The notes: a model not told the origin generated them from the letters alone. A DNA stretch of 64,000 nt from Ensifer sp. LC163 (GCF_001695855.1 NZ_MBSS01000034.1:124001-188000); one strand, 5' to 3'. Shown: positions 38,549 through 47,160, numbered from the stretch's first letter. Translations and numbers: made by a program.

Positions 38549-39082
38549 ATGCCTGACATTACGATCCGCCTTCTCACCGAAGCCGAGGCTCGTTCCGCCA
38601 TCCCGGCGCTTGCCGAGGTGCTGTCCGACTGCGTCGAGGGCGGCGCTTCCGTCGGTTTCATGCAGCCCTATCCGCCGGAGGCGGCCCTGCCCTATTGGGA
38701 GGGAGTCGCCAATGCCGTTGCCGGCGGTGAAACGCTGCTGATGGTGGCCGAAGACGAGGGGCGGATCGTCGGCACGGTCCAGGTCGGCGTGGCGCAGATG
38801 CCCAACCAGCCGCATCGCGGCGATCTGAAGAAGCTGCTCGTCCATCGCGTCGCCCGTGGCAAAGGCATTGCCCGGCTGCTGATGCAGGCCGTCGAGCGCG
38901 AGGCGGCTCTGCGCGGCAAGGCGTTGCTCGTGCTCGACACTGCGACCGGCAGCGAGGCGGAGGCGATCTATCCGCGCCTGGGATGGGAGCGCGTTGGCGT
39001 CATCCCCGATTACGCCCTATGGCCGGAAGGCGGCCTTTGCGCCACGACGCTTTTCTACAAGCATCTCGCGGTTCTGGGGTGA
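38549..39082 (+). CDS. GNAT N-acetyltransferase
   Basis: A 177-residue GNAT-fold protein with EGRIVGTVQVGVAQMPNQPH (beta-4), HRVARGKGIARLLMQAVERE (acetyl-CoA loop) and AEAIYPRLGWERVGVIPDYA. It is close in type to tabtoxin-resistance or amino-group acetyltransferases. ATG 38549 lies 2 bp past the stop of the XRE-cupin gene, so the two form an operon. Confidence 0.87.
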   Translation: MPDITIRLLTEAEARSAIPALAEVLSDCVEGGASVGFMQPYPPEAALPYWEGVANAVAGGETLLMVAEDEGRIVGTVQVGVAQMPNQPHRGDLKKLLVHRVARGKGIARLLMQAVEREAALRGKALLVLDTATGSEAEAIYPRLGWERVGVIPDYALWPEGGLCATTLFYKHLAVLG

Positions 39083-39106
39083 TTGCCACCCACTTGGCGT
39101 GATCGC

Positions 39107-39146
39107 CCCGCTCCCCGGCCCGCTCCCGGCGAGCGGGGAGAAGGGG
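39107..39146. repeat. GC-rich intergenic hairpin
   Basis: CCCGCTC-CCGGC-GAGCGGG with flanking CGCTCCCCGG and GGGGAGAAGGGGG. It resembles the common C/G-rich dyads found between genes in rhizobial genomes and may act as a terminator of the GNAT gene. Confidence 0.45.
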
Positions 39147-39228
39147 GAATGGGAGTTTCTGCTTATCTTCCAGCCCCCGGCATTTGCCCGCTGTCGGCTG
39201 CAACACAGGCTTTTTCGCGAGACCCCTG

Positions 39229-39259
39229 TTGACCTCAACGTTACTTGAGGTTGTACGAA
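39229..39259 (+). promoter_or_regulatory. MerR/SoxR-type promoter of the ABM monooxygenase gene
   Basis: TTGACC (39229-39234) and TACGAA (39254-39259) are separated by a 19-bp spacer, longer than the normal 17, which is typical of promoters remodelled by MerR-family activators. The spacer holds the dyad CCTCAA-CGTTAC-TTGAGG (39233-39250), close to the SoxR box CCTCAAGTTAACTTGAGG. Confidence 0.75.
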
Positions 39260-39310
39260 TATTTCTACCCGTCGCCGACGGGTTTTGAAAAGATACTCAA
39301 GGAGAGTTCA

Positions 39311-39664
39311 ATGAGCAGCAATACAAAGGCGGGCACCGTCGCGCCGCTCTATCGCATCAACAAGTTTGCGGTGCCGACTGCCGCGCGCGCAGAGTTTGTG
39401 GAGCTGGTGGCAAAGACGCTCGCGGTGATCCGCAGCCAGGACGGTTACGTCAAGGACCTCTTCCTCGAGCAGCATGCCGGCCCGGGAAAGTTCAACTTCG
39501 TCACCATGATCGAATTCGTGAGCGAAGAGTTTGCCCCGAAGGTCGCGGCGGCGATCGGCGAGCTGGACAGAAGTCTCAACCTCGACCGCGAGGCGCTGAT
39601 GGAAAAACTCGGCGTCCAGACCGATTCGGCCAGCTACAAGAGCTTCCAGGCTGTATCTGCATGA
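39311..39664 (+). CDS. antibiotic biosynthesis monooxygenase (ABM) domain protein
   Basis: A 117-residue dimeric alpha/beta-barrel type protein: PLYRINKFAVPTAARAEFVE, LAVIRSQDGYVKDLFLEQ and FNFVTMIEFVSEE show the ABM pattern. Members act as cofactor-free quinol or polyketide monooxygenases. Start ATG 39311 has AAGGAGAG upstream. A SoxR-type promoter precedes it, so it is probably induced by redox-cycling compounds. Confidence 0.8.
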   Translation: MSSNTKAGTVAPLYRINKFAVPTAARAEFVELVAKTLAVIRSQDGYVKDLFLEQHAGPGKFNFVTMIEFVSEEFAPKVAAAIGELDRSLNLDREALMEKLGVQTDSASYKSFQAVSA

Positions 39665-39756
39665 CATCACGCCGCTCCGGCCTTGCGGCGGGACTGGCGA
39701 CCGACGCGTCGATCTCGACGCGTCAGGCTCGCTGACGAATTTGCAGGCTTTCGGCT

Positions 39757-40395
39757 TTAAGAAACGAAGAAGGTGGACAGGCCCTGGCCGGCCGCAAAGG
39801 CCATATAGGCGAGAACGGTGAAGTAGATCGTGGTCGCGATCAGGAAGAGATAACCGCCAGCAACCATCAGCCCGTCGCGCTGGATGATGCCGAGCGACAA
39901 CAGCAGGATGGCAATGCCCGGCAGCGTGTTCGACAGCGGGATGAGGCCGAGCGGAAACATCAAGAGCACGCCTCCGGTCATGATCATCAGGCCGTTGAAG
40001 CGGTTCATCAGCGCCCCTTGCGTCAGGAAACCGAAGCGCGGCCTGACGAAACGGTCGAGCTTGGAAACGAGTGCCGCACCCTTCTGCAGCGTCGGCACCA
40101 GTTTTTCCGTTTCGATCTGCCGGTCGAGGATGCGCTGCGGCATCCAGGGCAGGCGGTTGAGCGTGATCGAGATCGAGATCAGGATGATGGCCGCACCGAA
40201 GACGGTGCTGACGCCCGGAATCGACACCGGCAGCAGAAACGGCAGCGTCAGCAGTGCGCACAGCAGCAGAAAGCCCTGTTCGCCGATCCCCGTCATCAGG
40301 TCGCGAAGCGTGATCGTGTTGCCGCTGATGGAACCGATCATCCCGTTGAGCGTGTCGCTGAGACTGCGCTGCGTGTCGCCAAACTTGATTGCCAT
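39757..40395 (-). CDS. ExoD-family membrane protein
   Basis: A 212-residue protein with about four to five TM helices. The ExoD pattern is clear: LRDLMTGIGEQGFLLLCALL, LPFLLPVSIPGVSTVFGAAI and LPLSNTLPGIAILLLSLGI-like segments, with FGFLTQGALMNRFNGLMI between. ExoD of Sinorhizobium affects exopolysaccharide synthesis, alkaline tolerance and nodule invasion; this paralogue's role is inferred. Single gene on the minus strand. Confidence 0.85.
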   Translation of the reverse strand: MAIKFGDTQRSLSDTLNGMIGSISGNTITLRDLMTGIGEQGFLLLCALLTLPFLLPVSIPGVSTVFGAAIILISISITLNRLPWMPQRILDRQIETEKLVPTLQKGAALVSKLDRFVRPRFGFLTQGALMNRFNGLMIMTGGVLLMFPLGLIPLSNTLPGIAILLLSLGIIQRDGLMVAGGYLFLIATTIYFTVLAYMAFAAGQGLSTFFVS

Positions 40396-40601
40396 CAGAT
40401 AGTCCGCCTCGATTTTCCCCGAACACCCTTGCTATCAAGAGCGTGTGAAGGATCGGTTAGTATCCGGCCTTGTCATGCCGATGACTGTGGCCCTGGCGCC
40501 ATTTGTCGTCAAACCATGGCATCAGTGGGACGCCTCTTCATCTTCCTGCCGCAATCGCTAGTATGAAGCACCTTTGAGCACGAATGGGGACCATTGATTC
40601 T

Positions 40602-41267
40602 ATGATCAAGAAATGCGCCATACTGGCTGTTGCGGCCATCTATCTCTCGGGATGCACGACCACCGATCCCTATACGGGTGAGCAGAAGATGTCGAACACC
40701 GCCGGCGGCGCGCTGATCGGCGCGGGCCTCGGTGCTGCGACCGGTCTTCTCGTCGGCGGCAGTGCCGCCGGACGGCGCGATGCCGCTCTCGTCGGTGCCG
40801 GCATCGGCGCGCTCGGCGGCGGCCTGATCGGCAACTACATGGACAGCCAGGAAGCGGAATTGCGCGCCCAGCTGCAGGGCACGGGTGTTTCCGTAACCCG
40901 CGCCGGCGACCGCATCATCCTGAACATGCCGTCGAACATCACCTTCGCCACCGACCGCGACCAGGTGATCCCGGCCTTCTACGATACGCTGAACTCCGTG
41001 GCGATCGTGCTGCGCAAGTTCAACAAGACGCTGATCGATGTCGACGGCCATACCGATTCCACCGGCAGCGCCTCCTACAACCAGGGCCTCTCCGAGCGCC
41101 GCGCAGCCTCCGTTGCCAACTATCTGGCAAGCCAGGGCGTCGACCAGCGCCGCATGGCCACCATGGGCTTCGGTCAGGAACGGCCGATCGCCTCCAACGG
41201 CAGCGAAGCCGGCCGGGCGCAGAACCGCCGCGTCGAAATCTCCATCGCCCCGATCAAGCAGGGCTGA
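40602..41267 (+). CDS. OmpA-family outer membrane lipoprotein (YiaD-like)
   Basis: A 221-residue lipoprotein: signal peptide with lipobox LSGC (Cys near 18), a glycine-zipper region (GGALIGAGLGAATGLLVGG ... GAGIGALGGGLIGNYMD) and a C-terminal OmpA peptidoglycan-binding domain (ITFATDRDQVIPAFYDTL, VDGHTDSTGSASYNQGLSERR). It anchors the outer membrane to peptidoglycan. Start ATG 40602 opens the signal peptide; an ATG-preceded extension of six codons exists upstream. Confidence 0.93.
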   Translation: MIKKCAILAVAAIYLSGCTTTDPYTGEQKMSNTAGGALIGAGLGAATGLLVGGSAAGRRDAALVGAGIGALGGGLIGNYMDSQEAELRAQLQGTGVSVTRAGDRIILNMPSNITFATDRDQVIPAFYDTLNSVAIVLRKFNKTLIDVDGHTDSTGSASYNQGLSERRAASVANYLASQGVDQRRMATMGFGQERPIASNGSEAGRAQNRRVEISIAPIKQG

Positions 41268-41289
41268 TCGGTTCGATACAAGAACATCG

Positions 41290-41323
41290 AAGGGCTGTAC
41301 GGGCACCGGTGCAGCCCTTCTTC
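41290..41323 (+). terminator. terminator of the OmpA-family gene
   Basis: AAGGGCTG/CAGCCCTT with an inner GGCACCGGTGC palindrome, followed by CTTC; located 23 bases after the stop. Confidence 0.7.
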
Positions 41324-41349
41324 ATTGGGACTGGCGCTCCACGTTGTTG

Positions 41350-42165
41350 CTAGAAACGGTAGCGCAAAAGCCGTCCCATCCGCTGCAGCACGGGCATGAC
41401 GCTGAAGAACTGCATGGCGATCCGCGCGGCAGCGGACATCCTTTCTATCTGGCTCGGATCGTAGTCACAGACTTCTTCCAGCAGGCTGAGGCCCGGAACC
41501 TGCCGCTCCAGCATGCGCGGATCGTCGATGCCCCAGCGAAGCGCGGCACCCGTGGCGCGGATGGCGGGATTGAGCCGCAGCAACTGAAGGCCGAGGTGGC
41601 TGTAGCCGTCGAAGACGATCTCGCCCGCCGGCAGGCGCTCCACGAGGCGCCGCAGCAAATCGTAGACGTCCTCCGCCGCGAGATAGGGCAGGACGCCTTC
41701 GGCGACGACCATCGCCGGTCTGTCACCCGGTATATCAGCAAGCCATCCGGCCTCCGTCACCGAAGATCCGATCAGCGTGTCGTTGGCGCGATCCGGGTAG
41801 AGACCGCGGCGCAACGCGATCACGTCAGGAAAGTCGACGTCGAACCACCGCACCTCTGCCGGCGGATCGACGCGGAAAACGCGGGAATCGAGGCCGCAAC
41901 CGAGATGCAGGACGGTTGCATCCGGGTGCCTGTCGACGAACGCTTCTGTCCATCGGTCGAGGAGATAGGCGCGCACGGCGATGCCGATCGTCATGTCAAG
42001 GCCGACGTCGAGACGCTGGGCGGCCCGCCCCAGGCGCCGCATGGCATCGGCCGCGAAATGGTCGTGCAGGAGCGAATCGGGAAGCGCGCTTTCGGCGGCC
42101 TTTGCCTGCAGTGTGATCAGCAGCGTTTCCCGGGTGCCGCTAAGGCCGATCTCGTCGGCGTCCAT
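41350..42165 (-). CDS. LCM-family class I SAM methyltransferase
   Basis: A 271-residue protein of the leucine carboxyl methyltransferase/PPM1-like family: SAM motif VLHLGCGLDSRVFRV, WFDVDFPDVIALRR and MVVAEGVLPYLAAEDV. Bacterial members methylate small carboxylates or polyketide intermediates; substrate unknown. Start ATG 42165 has GAGGAGG upstream. Family A copy A4 begins 12 bp upstream, so the promoter must lie in or beyond that repeat. Confidence 0.85.
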   Translation of the reverse strand: MDADEIGLSGTRETLLITLQAKAAESALPDSLLHDHFAADAMRRLGRAAQRLDVGLDMTIGIAVRAYLLDRWTEAFVDRHPDATVLHLGCGLDSRVFRVDPPAEVRWFDVDFPDVIALRRGLYPDRANDTLIGSSVTEAGWLADIPGDRPAMVVAEGVLPYLAAEDVYDLLRRLVERLPAGEIVFDGYSHLGLQLLRLNPAIRATGAALRWGIDDPRMLERQVPGLSLLEEVCDYDPSQIERMSAAARIAMQFFSVMPVLQRMGRLLRYRF

Positions 42166-42177
42166 CGTTTCCTCCTC

Positions 42178-42281
42178 TACAGCGCCGCGCGTCAAACATG
42201 ACGCGCAAAGGACGCTGTAGCGCTTCAAGCCTGCTGCATAATCTTATCCTGAAATCGGATCCGATTTCAGGAATTGTGCAG
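42178..42281 (-). repeat. family A palindromic repeat, copy A4
   Basis: Minus-strand copy: TACAGCGCCGCGCGTCA, TGACGCGC, GACGCTGTA, then CTGCATAAT ... ATTGTGCAG with ATCGGATCCGAT in the middle. Its edge is 12 bp from the start of the methyltransferase gene. Confidence 0.8.
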
Positions 42282-42319
42282 GAGACACTGCCTCGGAAAC
42301 CATGGGACGTATCTGCTGC

Positions 42320-42424
42320 CTAGAGCATTTCCAGGAAAAGTGCGGAGCGGTTTTCCGTCAGGAAATGCGAAAAACAAAGAGATAGAGCGTTTCTGCGACT
42401 CCGTTTAGGACAGAAACGCTCTAG
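42320..42424 (+). repeat. family B palindromic repeat, copy B1
   Basis: A 105-bp element bounded by CTAGAGC...GCTCTAG. Hairpin 1: GCATTTCC/GGAAATGC; hairpin 2: AGAGCGTTTCTG/CAGAAACGCTCT (perfect 12 bp). The terminal CTAG supplies the TAG stop codon of the minus-strand MFS gene. Confidence 0.85.
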
Positions 42425-43863
42425 GCTCCCGCTGCCTTTGCTGCACGCGCCCGCCGGACACGCCTCGCCGTCAGGATCGCCAGTGCCGGTGCCAGCGCAA
42501 ACAGCCAGAAGAGCCATTGCGTCGCGCGGGCAACCCCGTCGGTGGTGCTTGCTTCGATGCCCGCCAGGTTGGCAGTCAGGCCGGCAAGGGCAGAACCAAG
42601 CGCGGCGGCGAAAAGCTGGACGGTGGTGATCGAGCTTGAAGCCTTCTCTTGCTCACCCTGTGGCGCGAGTTCGTAGACGGCCGTCACGATATGCGGCCAG
42701 GCGAAGCCCATGCCGAAGCCGACCGCCATGATACCGGCCGACAGCGGTGCGGCGATCGCCGCAAAGCCGGCGCCAGCCATCGGCATGAACACGGCGATCA
42801 GCGCCAGTCCGGCAAAGCCGAAGCTTGGGCCCGCGAAGATCGTGCGCTGTGCCCGGTCGCCATGCCAGTGCGCGCTCGTCATCGATCCGGCGGTCCAGCC
42901 GATCGACATCAGCGCGGCGATGTAGCCGGCAACCAGCGGCGACAGACCATGCAGTTCCTGCAGCAGATACGGCACGTAGATTTCCGGCTGCATGCCGATC
43001 ATCAGCAGCGTAATCGTCACATAAAGCGCCGCCAGCGGGGAGGTTATGGTGAAGCTGCCGCTCGGCAGAAGCTTGCCGGCAGACCGGCGCTCGACCAGCA
43101 AAAGCACTGCGAACATGAGCATGGCAGTGCCGACCGAGGCGAGCTGTTCGCCCGATGTGGACAGAGTGCTTGCGATCGAAAGCGCCAGGACGATGCCGAC
43201 CAGAAGCAGCAGCTGCAGCACGGGCAGCGGTGTGCGCTTGCCTTCGGACGAAGCGTTGCGCGGCAGCGTCCAGAAGGCGAGTGCTGCCAGAAGTGCGGTC
43301 AGCGGCAGCAGCGACCAGAAGGCGGCGCGCCAGGTGGCAAATTCGGCAAACATGCCGCCGACGGCCGGGCCGATGAGCGTTGCCGTGCCCCAGGTGGCCG
43401 AGATCAGGCCGATGGCGCGGGTCCAGAGCGCCGGGGCAAAGACAAGCCGGATGACGCCATAGGCAAGCGCATAGAGCAGGCCGCCGCCAAAGCCCTGGAT
43501 CGCCCGGCCGCCAAGCAGCACCAGCATATCGGGAGCGGAAGCACACATGAGCGTACCGAGGCCGAAGACGAGCGCGCCGATCGCATAGGCCGAGCCTGCG
43601 CCGACGGCGGCAAGCAGCCGCGCCGAGAGCGCTGCACCGAGGATCGATGCGGCGACGAAAACCGTCGTGCTCCAGGCATAATATTCGAGCCCGCCGATCT
43701 CGCGCACGATCGACGGCATGATGGTGGTGACGACATAGATGTTCAGGGCATGCAGAGCCACGCCGCCGCTCAGCACGATGGAATGAATGGCGTTTTCGCC
43801 CGACAGCAGGGAGAGCCAGCCGCTGTCGGCCTTGCCAGCGGGTTGGGATGTCTTGTCGAGCAT
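42421..43863 (-). CDS. MFS drug:proton antiporter (14-TM type)
   Basis: A 480-residue polytopic transporter of the DHA2/EmrB-like group: first helix region LSGGVALHALNIYVVTTIMPSIV, GGRAIQGFGGGLLYALAYG (motif C-like) and 12-14 TM helices. It probably exports hydrophobic compounds. Start ATG 43863 has AGGAAAGG upstream. Its stop TAG lies in the terminal CTAG of repeat B1, so the C-terminal tail ...RRARAAKAAGA may have been reshaped by the repeat. Confidence 0.87.
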   Translation of the reverse strand: MLDKTSQPAGKADSGWLSLLSGENAIHSIVLSGGVALHALNIYVVTTIMPSIVREIGGLEYYAWSTTVFVAASILGAALSARLLAAVGAGSAYAIGALVFGLGTLMCASAPDMLVLLGGRAIQGFGGGLLYALAYGVIRLVFAPALWTRAIGLISATWGTATLIGPAVGGMFAEFATWRAAFWSLLPLTALLAALAFWTLPRNASSEGKRTPLPVLQLLLLVGIVLALSIASTLSTSGEQLASVGTAMLMFAVLLLVERRSAGKLLPSGSFTITSPLAALYVTITLLMIGMQPEIYVPYLLQELHGLSPLVAGYIAALMSIGWTAGSMTSAHWHGDRAQRTIFAGPSFGFAGLALIAVFMPMAGAGFAAIAAPLSAGIMAVGFGMGFAWPHIVTAVYELAPQGEQEKASSSITTVQLFAAALGSALAGLTANLAGIEASTTDGVARATQWLFWLFALAPALAILTARRVRRARAAKAAGA

Positions 43864-43954
43864 GTGTCTGCACCTTTCCTGTGCGTCACGACGGCCGGGT
43901 GACAAACGCTTCGCGCATCGCTGCGCGCGCGTCGGCCTTGCCCCGTCGGTGCCG

Positions 43955-44052
43955 ATAGAGCGCTCCCGTTTCAGGGTCTTCGAGCCGCTCTATCTCTTTG
44001 TTTTCACGCATTTCCCGACGGAAAGCCGCTTCGCACTTTTCCTGGACATGTT
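43955..44052 (-). repeat. family B palindromic repeat, copy B3
   Basis: Minus-strand copy sharing CCAGGAAAAGTGCGAAGCGG, then TTTCCGTCGGGAAATGCG and AACAAAGAGATAGAGCG with B1/B2. Its second hairpin has unusual internal sequence but keeps terminal GATAGAGCG/CGCTCTATC pairing. It lies between the ECF41 sigma gene (upstream) and the MFS gene (downstream). Confidence 0.75.
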
Positions 44053-44057
44053 TTGAT

Positions 44058-44960
44058 TCAGTGAACCGCAGCGTCACCGAGATGGGTGAGCTTGTCCGGA
44101 TTGCGAACGATGAAGATGTCGTTGACGTTTCCGTCGCCGTCATAGCCGAAGGAAACGCTGGCGGCGATATCATTTTCGGTCTCGCCCCTGAGCACAATGC
44201 CGCGGCCGCCGTTGATCTCGGCGATTTCCCAGACATAGTGCGCCCAGTACTCCGTGAGCCGGTCGGCGATGAAGGCAAGCACGGTGTTCTTGCCCGAGAG
44301 CACGCCGAGCACGGTTGCCACCTTGCCGCCGCCATCGGCCGTCAGCCGCACGTCAGCCGAAAGCAGGCTCGAGAGGCTGGAAATATTGCCGCCGTGGATG
44401 GCCGCGTGGAACGCCGACAGCAATTCGTCCTGGCGTTCGCGCGGCGTCTGGTGACGGCTCTTCTCCACGCCGATATTGGTCTTGGCGCGCGACACCAGCT
44501 TGCGTGCGGCCGCCTCCTGCATGTCGAGCGTTTCGGCGACCTCCTCATAGGGCTGGCCGAAGATTTCGTGCAGCAGATAGGCGGCCCGCTCCTTCGGCGT
44601 CAGCCGCTCCAGCATCAAGAGGAAGGCGGTGGTGAGCGACGAGGTCAGCGCCAGCTTTTCCTCGGCATTGTCCTCGCTTGCCGTGTGGATCGGCTCCGGC
44701 AGCCAGGCGCCGACATAATCGACGCGCTTGCGGTGCGCCGCCTTCAACAGATCGAGGCAGCGGCGGGTGCAGGCGGTCGTCAGCCAGGCGGCCGGGCTTT
44801 CGATCACCCTCTGATCGGCCTCCTGCCACTTAACGAACGTGTCCTGCACCGCGTCTTCCGCGTCCGCGCGCGAACCAAGGATCCGGTAGGCGAGACCGAG
44901 AAGGCGGGGACGCGCCTCCTCGAAAATTGCCGTGCTGCGGACGCCTTTCGTATCGGTCAT
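44058..44960 (-). CDS. ECF41-group RNA polymerase sigma factor
   Basis: A 300-residue sigma factor: region 2 (RLLGLAYRILGSRADAEDAVQD), region 4 (LTPKERAAYLLHEIFGQPYEE) and a C-terminal SnoaL-like extension with the ECF41 signatures WLPEP, DGGGK and NPDKL. In this group the extension, not a separate anti-sigma factor, controls activity. The gene has a matching ECF41-type promoter (45004-45030). The usual partner gene (carboxymuconolactone decarboxylase, oxidoreductase or epimerase) is not adjacent. Confidence 0.9.
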   Translation of the reverse strand: MTDTKGVRSTAIFEEARPRLLGLAYRILGSRADAEDAVQDTFVKWQEADQRVIESPAAWLTTACTRRCLDLLKAAHRKRVDYVGAWLPEPIHTASEDNAEEKLALTSSLTTAFLLMLERLTPKERAAYLLHEIFGQPYEEVAETLDMQEAAARKLVSRAKTNIGVEKSRHQTPRERQDELLSAFHAAIHGGNISSLSSLLSADVRLTADGGGKVATVLGVLSGKNTVLAFIADRLTEYWAHYVWEIAEINGGRGIVLRGETENDIAASVSFGYDGDGNVNDIFIVRNPDKLTHLGDAAVH

Positions 44961-45003
44961 GTCTCGGCTCCATTGGGGTGTCGATCGTTGCTCATGACCA
45001 TCT

Positions 45004-45030
45004 GACGATTGGCTTGCTGCACCTGTGACG
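45004..45030 (-). promoter_or_regulatory. ECF41-type promoter of the sigma gene
   Basis: On the minus strand: CGTCACA, 16-bp spacer, CGTC, resembling the reported ECF41 promoter signature (TGTCACA in -35, CGTC in -10; from memory). The -10 lies about 44 bp before the start codon, so the gene is probably autoregulated. Confidence 0.6.
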
Positions 45031-45047
45031 CCGTCTTGAAATTTTTC

Positions 45048-46100
45048 TCAGATTTTTGGCGGGTAGGCGTGCTGCTCGCCGCGGAAGTCGGTGACCGTGT
45101 AGCAACCCCCGCCGTCCGCGGCGATCGATGCTGCGCTGATCACAGCCTTGCCGTGCCCGCCGGGAATGTCGAGGATATAGGCCGGCTGGCAGAGGCCGGA
45201 GACGCGGCCGCGCAACGATGCGACCAGCGCCTGACCTTCCTCGATCGACAGCCGGAAATGGCTGGTGCCCGGCGCCAGATCCGGGTGGTGCAGGTAGTAG
45301 GGCTTGATCCGGGTCTCGACGAAAGCGCGCATCAACGCGGCAAGCACGTCCGCATCGTCATTGATGCCTTTCAGCAGCACCGACTGGCTGACCATGACGA
45401 CACCGGCATCGATCAGCCGGGCCGAGGCGTCGCGCGCTTCCGGGGTCAGTTCACGCGGATGGTTGGCATGCAGCGCCACATAGGTTGCCTTGCCGCTCGC
45501 CTTGAGGGCCGCGATCAGGTCGGCGTTGATGCGCTCGGGCTCGACCACCGGCACGCGCGTGTGAAAGCGCACGATCTTGACGTGAGCGATCGGTTTCAGC
45601 CGCTCCATGATTTCGGTGAGCCGGCGCGGCGACAGCACCAGCGGGTCGCCGCCGGTGAGGATGACCTCCCAGATCTCCTCATGTTCGGCGATATAGGCGA
45701 TCGCCGCATCGAGTTCGGCAGGTGTCAGCGTGCCAAGGCCTTGCGGCCCGACCATTTCGCGGCGGAAGCAGAAGCGGCAATAGACCGGGCAGACATGCAC
45801 GGCTTTCAGGAGCACCCGGTCGGGATAGCGGTGGACGATGCCTGTCACCGGGCTGTGCGGCCTGTCCCCGATCGGATCCTCGCGCTCTTCCGGCAACAAC
45901 GTCAGCTCGGCCGCATCGGGCACGAACTGGCGGGCGATCGGATCGTTCGGATCGTTACGGTCGATAAGCTTTGCGATCGTCGGGCTGATGGCGACGGCAT
46001 AGCGCTCGGCGACCCGCGAAACGGCGTCTTGCTGCGACGGTTTGATAAGGCCGGCCTCGACGAGGTCGCCGGCCGTCTTGATCGGGCGATGAACGTTCAT
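45048..46100 (-). CDS. epmB: EF-P (R)-beta-lysylation enzyme EpmB (lysine 2,3-aminomutase-like)
   Basis: A 350-residue radical-SAM, PLP enzyme. The iron-sulphur ligands are CPVYCRFC (CxxxCxxC), and the PLP Lys is in LDIPGGHGKAV. It converts (S)-alpha-lysine to (R)-beta-lysine, which EpmA then attaches to EF-P. It lacks the C-terminal oligomerisation segment of clostridial lysine aminomutase, as EpmB does. It overlaps epmA by the ATGA junction at 46097-46100 and faces away from efp, completing the module. Confidence 0.93.
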   Translation of the reverse strand: MNVHRPIKTAGDLVEAGLIKPSQQDAVSRVAERYAVAISPTIAKLIDRNDPNDPIARQFVPDAAELTLLPEEREDPIGDRPHSPVTGIVHRYPDRVLLKAVHVCPVYCRFCFRREMVGPQGLGTLTPAELDAAIAYIAEHEEIWEVILTGGDPLVLSPRRLTEIMERLKPIAHVKIVRFHTRVPVVEPERINADLIAALKASGKATYVALHANHPRELTPEARDASARLIDAGVVMVSQSVLLKGINDDADVLAALMRAFVETRIKPYYLHHPDLAPGTSHFRLSIEEGQALVASLRGRVSGLCQPAYILDIPGGHGKAVISAASIAADGGGCYTVTDFRGEQHAYPPKI

Positions 46101-47149
46101 AACTGCGTCTCCGCTACCGGTGCCCAGAGCACCTGGTCGATGCGCGATGCACCCGTTGCCAGCATCGCCAGCCGGTCGAAGCCAAGCGCGATGCCGCTGG
46201 CTTCCGGCATGATCGTCAGCGCCGCCAGAAAGTCCTCGTCCAGCGGGTAGGTCTCGCCGTAGACGCGGGCCTTTTCCGCCATTTCCATCTCGAAACGGCG
46301 GCGCTGCTCGGCGGCGTCGGTCAGTTCGCCGAAGGCATTGGCGAGTTCGACGCCGCAGGCATAGAGCTCGAAGCGTTCGGCAACGCGATGGTCGCGCGCC
46401 GTCGGCCGGGCAAGGGCAGCTTCGGCGGCCGGGTATTCGTCAAGGATTGTCGCGCGGCCAAAGCCGAGATGCGGTTCGATTTTTTCGACAAGCACGCGGC
46501 TGAACAGGTCGGCCCAGGTGTCGTCGGCGGCAACCCGCAACCCGACCGCTGCCATCGCGCTGGCAAGCGCGTTCCGGTCCGTTTCGCCGTTGGAGGCGAT
46601 CGAGGCGAGCAGGTCGATGCCCGCAAAGCGCGCGAAGGCTTCGGCCACTGCCAGGCGTTCCGGCTCGGCGAAGGGGTCGCAGGTGCGGCCCTGGAAGGTG
46701 AACTGGCCGGTGCCGGTCGTCTGTGCCGCGAGTGCAAGGATATCGGCACAGTCGCGCATCAGCGTCTCATAGGTCTCGCCGGCGCGGTACCACTCGAGCA
46801 TGGTGAATTCCGGATGATGCAGCGGCCCGCGCTCGCGGTTGCGGTAGACATGGGCGAAGCAGGCGATGCGTTTTTCGCCGGCAGCAACCAGCTTCTTGCA
46901 GGCAAATTCCGGTGAGGTGTGCAGATAGAGCGGGTGGGCGGAGCCGTCATGGTTGAGCGCCTCTGTGCCAAAGGCGTGCAGATGAGCCTCGTTGCCCGGC
47001 GAGACCTGCAGCGTCGCGGTATCGACCTCGATGAAGTCGCGCTCGTCGAAGAACCGGCGCAGCGCCGACTGGATCCGGTTGCGCCCGAGGAGAAACGGGC
47101 GCCGGTCGGCATGGACGTGCGGCGTCCACCAGGGTGAGGCATGCGACAT
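46097..47149 (-). CDS. epmA: EF-P-Lys34 ligase EpmA (PoxA/GenX)
   Basis: A 350-residue class II lysyl-tRNA synthetase catalytic-domain homologue without the anticodon-binding domain. Motif 2 appears as [20 protein letters not shown] and motif 3 as [15 protein letters not shown]. It ligates (R)-beta-lysine to EF-P. Start ATG 47149 ([10 protein letters not shown]) fits the family; the longer frame upstream consists of an 18-bp tandem duplication and is unlikely to be translated. Confidence 0.95.
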   Translation of the reverse strand: MSHASPWWTPHVHADRRPFLLGRNRIQSALRRFFDERDFIEVDTATLQVSPGNEAHLHAFGTEALNHDGSAHPLYLHTSPEFACKKLVAAGEKRIACFAHVYRNRERGPLHHPEFTMLEWYRAGETYETLMRDCADILALAAQTTGTGQFTFQGRTCDPFAEPERLAVAEAFARFAGIDLLASIASNGETDRNALASAMAAVGLRVAADDTWADLFSRVLVEKIEPHLGFGRATILDEYPAAEAALARPTARDHRVAERFELYACGVELANAFGELTDAAEQRRRFEMEMAEKARVYGETYPLDEDFLAALTIMPEASGIALGFDRLAMLATGASRIDQVLWAPVAETQL

Positions 47150-47160
47150 GGTCGTTCGAT

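Noticed and set aside
39190-39250. Upstream start at 39245 extending the ABM protein by 22 residues
   Set aside because: It would lie inside the promoter dyad; ATG 39311 has a proper ribosome site and the conserved N-terminus.
42421-43863. MFS gene considered truncated by the B1 repeat
   Set aside because: The predicted protein keeps a full set of helices and ends in a normal basic tail; only the last residues could be affected.
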